DNA from: Bacteroidota bacterium
GTDB taxonomy: Bacteria; Bacteroidota; Bacteroidia; Bacteroidales; CAJPTX01
NCBI GenBank assembly: GCA_002748015.1
Contig: PDRH01000096.1
Location: 1-6,233 of the forward strand
Direction: 5' to 3'
Length of the DNA stretch: 6,233 nt
Both the position numbers and the translations under genes were made by a program. Positions 1-5,593 of this stretch are shown here, piece after piece. Each line of letters opens with the position of its first letter. Positions within the stretch are counted from its first letter, which is position 1. The notes below the pieces were generated by a model. The model saw only the letters and a list, made by a program, of their open reading frames with translations. It ran no database searches and was not told where the DNA came from.

Positions 1-1
1 G

Positions 2-922
2 AACCTCGTCAAGATCGGGCTCTTCTACGATGGGAACTACTTCCTACATGTTAGCAACTACTACTATTACTACCATGCACGCCGCGAGCGTATCAGCGTC
101 CCCGGATTTCACTACTTCGTCCGCAATCTTGTCGCAGAGCTAGAGGAGGCCGAGGTCAACTACTGCCGCATAGTCGATGCCCACTACTTCCGCGGACGGC
201 TCAGCGCCCAGGAGGCAAGCCACCGACAGAACCAGCTCTACAACGATAGGGTATTCGACGACATACTCATGAGCATGGGTATCGTATCCCACTTCGTGCC
301 CCTACGCACACGCGACGGCCGGAAGGAGGAGAAGGGAGTAGACGTATGGCTCGCGCTCGAGGCTTATGAGCTGGCCCGCCAGAAGGAGCTGGACGTGGTT
401 GTGCTCGTAACATCAGACGGGGAGTACGTGCCCCTGGTGAGGAAGCTCAGTGGCATCGGTGTGCGGACCATGGTGCTCAACTGGGAGTTCGAGTATACCG
501 ACGAGCACCATAACGAGGTGGTAACCCGCACCTCCCAGGATCTCCTCCAGGAGGTTACCTACTCCATCCGCGCGCATGAGGTCATTGAGAAGGGCCTAGA
601 CCTTGGTCACGAGTACGTCTCCGACCTCTTCTACCAGATCTACACCGGCGAGGAGCACACCACCAGCAACGACCATCAGCCCGAGGAACGCCCCATCCAC
701 GCTGCGGACGACCAGCGCTATACCGGCGTAGTCATGAGCGTCCACGCCAACAGGGGCTACGGATTCATCCGCTTCCCACCCGACAATCTCTTCTTCTACC
801 ATGAGGAGCTGGAGGGCATCCCCTTCAGCCAGCTGCTCGTAGGCGAAGAGGTCGAGTTTAGTATAGGGCATAATAGCGGTGGCCAGCGCGTGGCCAAGCG
901 CATCCGCCGTCCCGGCATGTAG
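2..922 (+). CDS. NYN-domain (LabA/DUF88-like) putative RNase with C-terminal cold-shock domain, 5' partial
   Basis: The reading frame is open from the left edge, so the true start lies outside the window, probably only a few codons away because the first visible residues (NLVKIGLFYDGNYF) already look like the first strand of an NYN domain. The ATG at 269 is internal and would remove half of that domain. Of 306 visible residues, about 1-170 form the PIN-like NYN fold, with acidic positions expected of its metal site: D10 (FYDGN), D59 (VDAHYFRG), D114 (KGVDV) and D139 (TSDGEYVPLVRKL). After a variable, acidic linker, about residues 240-303 form a cold-shock/OB domain with RNP1-like GYGFIRF (252-258) and RNP2-like NLFFYHEEL. 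NYN proteins are known or predicted metal-dependent RNases, and the cold-shock domain would bind single-stranded RNA. RNA cleavage is inferred from family only. It ends 22 bp before kdtA on the same strand, so cotranscription is likely. Confidence 0.85.
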   Translation, partial: NLVKIGLFYDGNYFLHVSNYYYYYHARRERISVPGFHYFVRNLVAELEEAEVNYCRIVDAHYFRGRLSAQEASHRQNQLYNDRVFDDILMSMGIVSHFVPLRTRDGRKEEKGVDVWLALEAYELARQKELDVVVLVTSDGEYVPLVRKLSGIGVRTMVLNWEFEYTDEHHNEVVTRTSQDLLQEVTYSIRAHEVIEKGLDLGHEYVSDLFYQIYTGEEHTTSNDHQPEERPIHAADDQRYTGVVMSVHANRGYGFIRFPPDNLFFYHEELEGIPFSQLLVGEEVEFSIGHNSGGQRVAKRIRRPGM

Positions 923-944
923 CCAAAGAATATATCTAAGAACC

Positions 945-2192
945 ATGCGTTTCCTCTACGAGTTCGGCATATCCGCCTATGCGGCCATACTCCGCCTGGT
1001 GGCCCTGTGGCATCCCAAGGCCAGGCAGATGGTCGAAGGGCGCAGAGATTGGCGTGAGAAGCTACGCAGCGCAATGGGCTGCCGGAAGGGGAGGGTAGTG
1101 TGGTTTCACTGCGCCTCCCTCGGCGAGTTCGAGCAGGGGCGGCCCATCATGGAGGCCTTCATGCACCAGCACCCCGACTGGCAGCTCGTCCTTACCTTCT
1201 TCTCCCCCTCTGGATACAATGTACGAAAGGACTATGAGCTGGCCGACCTGGTGCTCTACCTGCCGCTTGATACCGCCAGCAATGCCCGTGACTTCGTAGG
1301 CATCCTGACCCCGGACTGCGCCTTCTTCGTCAAGTACGAGATATGGCGCAACATGCTCAAAGTGCTTCACCAGCGGAGCATACCCACTTTCCTGGTCAGC
1401 GCCATATTCCGCCCCAGCCAGCTCTTCTTCAAGCCCTACGGTGGGTGGTATCGCCGCTTGCTCAGGCGCTTCACCCATATATATGTGCAGGACGATGATT
1501 CCCGGCAGCTACTCGAGGGCATCGGCATGCAGCAGGTTACCGTAGCCGGCGACAGCCGCTTCGATAGGGTGGCTGCAGCAGCATCTTCAGTCAGGGAGCT
1601 AGCCCCAGTCGCCCGTTTTGCCGAGGGGCACAGGGTGCTCATCGCAGGTAGCACCTGGCCACCCGACGAGGAGCACCTCCTTTCGCTAGCTGGCCAGCTA
1701 CCCGAGGGGTGGAAGATTATCCTTGCACCCCATGAGATAGAGGATGGCCGTATAGACCGCTGGATTGGCCGTGTGGGGCTTCCCGCCCTCCGCTACACCA
1801 GGCTCACCGCGGAGAGCCCTCTGGAGCAGAGTCGGGTGCTCATCGTGGATACTATTGGCATACTCCTCTCCGTATATCAGTACGGAGACCTTGCCTATAT
1901 AGGTGGTGGCTTCGGGGCTGGCATTCATAATACCCTCGAGCCCGCAGCCTTCGGAATGCCCGTTATCTTCGGCCCGAACAATCAGCGCTTCCGCGAGGCG
2001 CAGGAGCTGATGGAAGAGGGGGCCGCCTACTCCATAGATAATGCGGATGGGCTGCTTAGCCTAGCCCTTCCCCTAATGCGTCAGCCCGAGGCGCTGCGCG
2101 TTGCCGGGGACAAGGCGCGTGGCTATGTCCAGGACAATACCGGTGCCAGCCAGCTTGTTCTCTTTGGTGTCAATAGGATAATCCAGGCCTAG
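945..2192 (+). CDS. waaA: 3-deoxy-D-manno-octulosonic acid (Kdo) transferase
   Basis: This GT30-family glycosyltransferase (also called kdtA) transfers Kdo from CMP-Kdo to the lipid A precursor at the cytoplasmic face of the inner membrane. The product is 415 aa, normal for the family. Residues 1-22 (MRFLYEFGISAYAAILRLVALW) form the usual hydrophobic N-terminal anchor. WFHCASLGEFEQGRP (53-67) contains the ASxGE motif whose Glu (E61) corresponds to the proposed catalytic base. Further family blocks are VKYEIWRN (129-136), AGDSRFDRV (201-209), AGSTWPPDEE (234-243), APHEI (261-265) and GGGFGAGIHNTLEP (320-333), the last in the C-terminal nucleotide-sugar-binding half. I chose the ATG at 945 because the anchor begins there; an in-frame ATG at 879 would add 22 unlikely residues overlapping the NYN gene. 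No clear Shine-Dalgarno is present. Whether it adds one Kdo or several cannot be read from the sequence. Confidence 0.95.
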   Translation: MRFLYEFGISAYAAILRLVALWHPKARQMVEGRRDWREKLRSAMGCRKGRVVWFHCASLGEFEQGRPIMEAFMHQHPDWQLVLTFFSPSGYNVRKDYELADLVLYLPLDTASNARDFVGILTPDCAFFVKYEIWRNMLKVLHQRSIPTFLVSAIFRPSQLFFKPYGGWYRRLLRRFTHIYVQDDDSRQLLEGIGMQQVTVAGDSRFDRVAAAASSVRELAPVARFAEGHRVLIAGSTWPPDEEHLLSLAGQLPEGWKIILAPHEIEDGRIDRWIGRVGLPALRYTRLTAESPLEQSRVLIVDTIGILLSVYQYGDLAYIGGGFGAGIHNTLEPAAFGMPVIFGPNNQRFREAQELMEEGAAYSIDNADGLLSLALPLMRQPEALRVAGDKARGYVQDNTGASQLVLFGVNRIIQA

Positions 2193-3332
2193 ATGCAGTT
2201 CAGGGATGTCATAGGGCAGGAAAACGTAAAGCGGCTACTTCGCCAGCGCTTCAACGAGGGGCGCATGCCCCATGCCATGATGCTCTCCGGGGCTACTGGG
2301 GCTGGGGGCTTCCCCCTGGCACTCGCCCTCGCCCAGTACATGGCCTGCAGCCACCGCACGGAGGAGGACTCCTGCGGCCAATGCCCCACATGCAAGAAGA
2401 TGGCAAAGATCGCGCATCCCGACCTCCACTTCTGCATGCCCCTCATACGCAATAGGGAGAGCGATGACCCCGCAACCGTCGAGGCTGATATGCTCGATGC
2501 CCTCCGCGCCCAGGTTGCCGATACCCCCTACTTCAGCGAGAGCGAATGGTACGCCCGCCTTGGCGACTCGGCCAAGCAGGGGAGCATATCCGCCGCCGCC
2601 AGCAGGAGGATAGTTGAGGCGCTATGGCTCAAGAGCTTTGAGATACCCTATAAGTTCATGATACTCTGGTTGCCCGAACGGATGCACCTTGCGGCGGCCA
2701 ACCGTCTTCTCAAGATAGTAGAAGAGCCACCAGAGGGAACCTACTTCATCCTCCTGAGCGTGAGGCCCCATGAGGTGCTACCCACCATCGCCTCCCGCGT
2801 GCAGCAGACCCTCCTTCCGCACCTTGAACAGCCCACCATCGCCCGAGCGTTGGAGGACAGGGGGCTAGCCCAGGGGCAGGTGGCCCTCGAGGTAGCACAG
2901 GCCTGCCAGGGCGACTTTACCGAGGCGCAACGGATAGCCGAGGAGGGCGGCGAAAGCCCATTCCTCAACCTCATGCAGGCCCTATACCGCGGGGCGATAG
3001 CCAATCGCTACCCCGATCTCATGGACTGGGTGGAGACTGTGGCCAAGCTCGGGCGCGAACCCCAGAAGGAGATGCTTGCCTACTTCGCCCGCATGGTCCG
3101 CGAGATGTATATGTTCAACCTCGGCCAGGGCGATCTCTGCTTCAGCATAGGTCAGGAGCGAGAGTTCGCCCAGAAGGTGAGCCCCTACGTTCACGGTCGC
3201 AACGTAGGCTGGCTCCTCGATGAGTACAGCACCACGCTCTACCAGATAGCCCGCAACGGCAACCCCAGCATCATCTTCACCGACATGGCCATACGCCATG
3301 CCCGCATGATCCTCCTCAAGATTAAGGTTTAG
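2193..3332 (+). CDS. holB: DNA polymerase III subunit delta' (clamp-loader subunit)
   Basis: This AAA+ subunit of the replicative clamp loader works with delta and tau/gamma to open the sliding clamp onto primed DNA. The product is 379 aa. It starts FRDVIGQENVKRLL, the standard delta'/DnaX opening. The P-loop region is degenerate: LSGATGAGGF (31-40) has Gly at 39 where Walker A has Lys, so ATP binding is doubtful, as is known for E. coli delta'. C52, C61, C64 and C67 (CGQCPTC) form the expected four-Cys zinc module. RLLKIVEEPPEGTYFILLS (171-189) is the typical sensor-1 region, and SRVQ (201-204) aligns with the SRC arginine-finger motif. The C-terminal part (about 220-379) is the helical collar and is poorly conserved. 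Its ATG follows the kdtA stop with no gap, so translational coupling is likely. In many Bacteroidota I recall ricT and gldH coming next; here the RM cluster follows instead. Confidence 0.92.
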   Translation: MQFRDVIGQENVKRLLRQRFNEGRMPHAMMLSGATGAGGFPLALALAQYMACSHRTEEDSCGQCPTCKKMAKIAHPDLHFCMPLIRNRESDDPATVEADMLDALRAQVADTPYFSESEWYARLGDSAKQGSISAAASRRIVEALWLKSFEIPYKFMILWLPERMHLAAANRLLKIVEEPPEGTYFILLSVRPHEVLPTIASRVQQTLLPHLEQPTIARALEDRGLAQGQVALEVAQACQGDFTEAQRIAEEGGESPFLNLMQALYRGAIANRYPDLMDWVETVAKLGREPQKEMLAYFARMVREMYMFNLGQGDLCFSIGQEREFAQKVSPYVHGRNVGWLLDEYSTTLYQIARNGNPSIIFTDMAIRHARMILLKIKV

Positions 3333-3342
3333 CCCCTTCCGG

Positions 3343-3353
3343 CCCCAGGCGTG
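3343..3353 (+). repeat. 11-bp direct repeat, left copy
   Basis: CCCCAGGCGTG, 10 bp after the holB stop. The same 11 bases recur in the same orientation at 5519-5529, so the two copies bracket the whole restriction-modification cluster. This may be a target duplication or recombination footprint, or chance in GC-rich DNA; similarity does not extend clearly beyond the 11 bases. Confidence 0.4.
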
Positions 3354-3380
3354 GGTTTGCTCCGCCGCTCCATCTCTAGC

Positions 3381-3566
3381 CTAAGCTCCTTTATTTAGCG
3401 AAGCTAATCGCACGATCTAGTAGCCTATCCCGCCATTCGACAGGAAGTAGGAGGGGTCATCAAAGATGGTGTCAAAGCTGAATACCAAGCTACGTAGCAC
3501 CTCGACGCAGTCCTTGTGAATCAGCGTGAAATCTCGATCATCCGATCGGAAGAAGGGTGCAACCAT
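3381..3566 (-). pseudogene. Remnant of a second (MboC/DpnA-like) adenine methyltransferase, N-terminal stub
   Basis: Two bases after the endonuclease stop, an ATG (3566-3564) opens a 49-codon frame ending at TAG 3419-3417. It reads MVAPFFRSDDRDFTLIHKDC, then a helix, then FDTIFDDPSYFLSNGGIGY. From memory, DpnA/MboC-type beta-class N6-adenine methyltransferases have (I/V)FADPPYFLSNGGI at this place, so motif IV DPPY has become DPSY. Reading through the TAG in the same frame gives IVRLASLNKGA and then a second TAG (3383-3381), which lines up without gaps with the family's following xxVxVxKGDW stretch. The first stop then falls where Gln or Ser is common and the second on the Trp. Beyond 3381 I see no similarity, so about 200 C-terminal residues are missing. 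In an intact system this enzyme also methylates GATC. The stub is almost certainly non-functional. The family match is recalled, not computed. Confidence 0.8.
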
Positions 3567-3568
3567 GA

Positions 3569-4402
3569 CTAGGCATTCAGCAACCGCTTGACCATAGAGG
3601 TGAACGTCGGTAGTAGGCTCAGATTATACATATACGGAATGGTGGCATAGGCCTCCTCGAGTGCCTTCTTGGCGCTGAGCCAGCCCTGCCCATCCGTAAT
3701 CCACACGAAGCCATAGCCACTGGCTTCCGGAACCTTTGCCAGGATCTCCTTGAAAGAGAGGGCCGTGGTCACGATCTTTGAACCATGGCTATGGTAGAGG
3801 TTGGTCTTTATGAGGAAAACCGTGCCGGGCGTTTCGATGACGAAGTCAAAATGCGTTTTATCCAACCCCAGTGCGGTGAATTGCTCTAGGCAGTTAGATG
3901 GGAGTTCCTTGCTAAAGGGGATTTTCGCATCGTTCAACATCTCTGCTACGATATTCTTCATGAGGTGTCCCCCGCGATTCTTGCGACCGTTGGTGTCAAG
4001 CCCCGTCTCCACACCGAAAACGTAGTCCACTAAATTCTTCACCCGCTTGCTCTGCAGCACCTTGTCTAGGCCTGTACCCCTTATGTACTCAACAACACTC
4101 GCCTCATCCGTGAGGTAGGAGGCTATGCTACGTGGCTCCCCATCCGATCCTAGCACCATCTCGTCCCCACTGCGAACTGCGATCAGGATGGGTAGCACCT
4201 CGAATGCCCTGGGATTCTCCAACCAGATGCTATGCACCGCGCCTGCCAAATCCTCCTCACCAATCAGGTAGTTCAGCTGGTTGAGCTTTACTGCGATAGG
4301 TTTAACCCGGTCGTTTATCTTCTCGAAGTCGCAGAAGATATCCAGGCCACGTTTTGTCACGCAGAGCGTATCGATGAACTCGTCAAAGCTAGCCTTTTCC
4401 AT
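3569..4402 (-). CDS. DpnII/MboI-family type II restriction endonuclease (GATC), possibly inactive
   Basis: At 277 aa it matches the usual length of the family (R.MboI about 280), which cleaves unmethylated GATC using a PD-(D/E)xK-type core. Recognisable blocks are GLDTNGRKNRGGHLMKN (134-150), HFDFV with D186 (184-188), VFLIKTNLYHSHGSK (195-209), FVWITDGQGW (232-241) and the end YMYNLSLL (257-264). In members I remember, the third block reads (I/V)ETNFYxSGGSKLNE. Here the Glu is Lys (K199, codon AAG), a Gly is His, and the E of LNE is Thr. The NRxGxxMEN block likewise has Lys (K149) in place of Glu. These changes sit in the presumed metal and active-site region, so catalysis is doubtful although the frame is intact. 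It starts 11 bp after the methyltransferase stop and is probably cotranscribed with it. Its DNA looks more AT-rich than its neighbours. Identity is firm; activity is not. Confidence 0.88.
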   Translation of the reverse strand: MEKASFDEFIDTLCVTKRGLDIFCDFEKINDRVKPIAVKLNQLNYLIGEEDLAGAVHSIWLENPRAFEVLPILIAVRSGDEMVLGSDGEPRSIASYLTDEASVVEYIRGTGLDKVLQSKRVKNLVDYVFGVETGLDTNGRKNRGGHLMKNIVAEMLNDAKIPFSKELPSNCLEQFTALGLDKTHFDFVIETPGTVFLIKTNLYHSHGSKIVTTALSFKEILAKVPEASGYGFVWITDGQGWLSAKKALEEAYATIPYMYNLSLLPTFTSMVKRLLNA

Positions 4403-4413
4403 ATCTTATATCT

Positions 4414-5310
4414 CTAGTAATTACGCACTACAATCTCGGTCAGCTTCCCCCGTTTCTGCGGGTTGGAGTTCAGCGCGCGGATGGCCTGCACGTGGTCGAT
4501 GCTGTACGCGGCGTAGAGGTCATCCAGGAAGCTGTTCTCTGCATTCCGCCCCCGCCCATCCGAGTTGCTGAGCATCAGCAGGCAGCCCTCCGCATGCATC
4601 GCGTCGAAATGCTCCTTGAGGCGCAGCTGGTCCGCATCGTCGAACATCTCCTTGGTGTAGGAGGTAAAGCTCGAGGTGGCGTCTAGCGGGCGGTAGGGCG
4701 GATCGTAGTAGGCGAAGGTATACTCCCCCGCATAGCGCAGCATCTGGGTGAAATCGCCCGTCAGGATCTCCACCCGTTGCAGCAGCGCGCTATCCTGCGC
4801 CAGCGTCTCCCGATCGCAGATCTTCGGCGCCTTGTAGCGCCCGAAGGGAACATTGAATAGCCCCTTGGCGTTCACCCGGTACAGCCCGTTGAAGCAGGTC
4901 TTGTTCAGGAAGATGAAGTACTTCGCGCGCATCAGCTCGTCCAGCCCCTCCGTGTTGTACGCCGCACGTATCGAGAGGAAGAGCTCCCGCCGGGCCTCGT
5001 GGTCGGCCAGCGAGAAGTACCTGCCCGATAGCTCGGCGAGCTCCTCGGCCAGCTCTTCGTGCCGCTCCTTGATGACCCGGTAGGTCCCCGTTAGCGTCGG
5101 GTTCACATCGTTGATGACCGCATGCTCAATGTTGGGAAAGCGTTGTAGCAGGTAGAAGAGCATCGCCCCGCCCCCCACGAAGGGCTCAAGGTAGCTGAAG
5201 GGGCGCCCCGCCAGGAGCTCCTCGGGTAGCATACCGCCCAGGGTGGCCAGGAGTTGCCCCTTGCCACCCGCCCACTTCACGAAGGGCTTTGCCCCGGTTC
5301 TGCCACCCAT
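4414..5310 (-). CDS. Dam/DpnM-type DNA adenine-N6 methyltransferase (GATC)
   Basis: This class D12 (alpha-group) enzyme transfers a methyl group from S-adenosylmethionine to the adenine of GATC and would protect the host from the adjacent nuclease. The 298-aa product is normal in length (M.MboIA about 294) and has every expected motif in order: FVKWAGGKGQLL (motif X, 10-21), YLEPFVGGGAML (motif I, SAM binding, 40-51), FLNKTCFNGLYRVN (134-147) followed by FNVPFGRY in the target-recognition region, AYYDPPYRPL (catalytic motif IV, 200-209) and the C-terminal block KRGKLTEIVVRNY (286-298). No motif residue appears lost, unlike in the two genes downstream. It is first in the cluster, ahead of the endonuclease, which fits the need to methylate before cutting. 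GATC specificity is inferred from family and from the DpnII/MboI-type partner. The upstream box at 5335-5342 is its likely promoter, giving a short leader of about 20 nt. Confidence 0.93.
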   Translation of the reverse strand: MGGRTGAKPFVKWAGGKGQLLATLGGMLPEELLAGRPFSYLEPFVGGGAMLFYLLQRFPNIEHAVINDVNPTLTGTYRVIKERHEELAEELAELSGRYFSLADHEARRELFLSIRAAYNTEGLDELMRAKYFIFLNKTCFNGLYRVNAKGLFNVPFGRYKAPKICDRETLAQDSALLQRVEILTGDFTQMLRYAGEYTFAYYDPPYRPLDATSSFTSYTKEMFDDADQLRLKEHFDAMHAEGCLLMLSNSDGRGRNAENSFLDDLYAAYSIDHVQAIRALNSNPQKRGKLTEIVVRNY

Positions 5311-5334
5311 CCTATACTTTATATATTAGCGCCG

Positions 5335-5342
5335 CAAAGGTA
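5335..5342 (-). promoter_or_regulatory. Putative Bacteroidota -7 promoter box of the methyltransferase gene
   Basis: On the minus strand these bases read TACCTTTG, an exact match to the TAnnTTTG -7 consensus of the Bacteroidota primary sigma factor. It lies 24 bp upstream of the methyltransferase ATG, with the AT-rich CTAATATATAAAGTATAGG between. I do not see a good TTTG -33 box at the usual 19-21 bp spacing, so the promoter may be weak or need help. Transcription would start near 5328. Confidence 0.45.
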
Positions 5343-5458
5343 GTAAAAATAGGTCCCGTCCTTTACCGCCACCAATACCCGCCGCTGAGCCTAAACTTCC
5401 CGAAAGTTGCTTTGCGACTACTCTACCTCCCTATCTTATCCCTCTGCCCCCTAAGCTC

Positions 5459-5494
5459 CCCCTCCGAATTTGCGCTAGGTGAAATTCGGAGGGG
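5459..5494. repeat. Perfect 13-bp inverted repeat (hairpin) with 10-nt loop
   Basis: The arm CCCCTCCGAATTT (5459-5471) is matched by AAATTCGGAGGGG (5482-5494), with loop GCGCTAGGTG (5472-5481). It lies in the 283-bp gap between two divergently transcribed genes, so it does not follow the end of either. No T-run follows on either strand, so it is not an obvious intrinsic terminator. It could be an operator, a mobile palindromic repeat, or a leader structure of the plus-strand gene. A smaller stem, GGGTA/TACCC (5505-5509 with 5517-5521), follows it. Apart from these, the right copy of the direct repeat and the -7 box, I see nothing else in 5311-5593. Confidence 0.7.
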
Positions 5495-5518
5495 CTGCCC
5501 ATCCGGGTAGAAGAAATA

Positions 5519-5529
5519 CCCCAGGCGTG
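5519..5529 (+). repeat. 11-bp direct repeat, right copy
   Basis: CCCCAGGCGTG, the partner of the copy at 3343-3353. It lies in the divergent intergenic region, 65 bp before the DUF6266-like gene and beyond the methyltransferase promoter, so it would mark the right boundary if the cluster was inserted as a unit. Confidence 0.4.
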
Positions 5530-5593
5530 TAACCTTTCTGATGAAACTGCGTACCACCTAGCGAACCCCTATTGACCACCAAAGTCAACCACC

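Noticed and set aside
269..922. NYN gene starting at the ATG at 269
   Set aside because: The frame is open to the left edge and the upstream codons encode the first NYN strand and its Asp, so this Met is internal.
879..944. Upstream extension of kdtA to the ATG at 879
   Set aside because: The added 22 residues overlap the NYN gene and do not resemble the family, whose membrane anchor begins at the ATG at 945.
3395..3407. TTAGC-GAA-GCTAA inverted repeat as a holB terminator
   Set aside because: The stem is only 5 bp with no T-run, and the bases are explained as part of the decayed methyltransferase reading frame.
5530..5539. TAACCTTTC as a -7 promoter box for the right-end gene
   Set aside because: The spacing between TA and TTT is one base too long and the final G is missing, so it does not match TAnnTTTG.
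5311..5593. GATC sites in the methyltransferase promoter that could give methylation-dependent autoregulation
   Set aside because: I found no GATC in this intergenic region, although the sites are common in the coding DNA.
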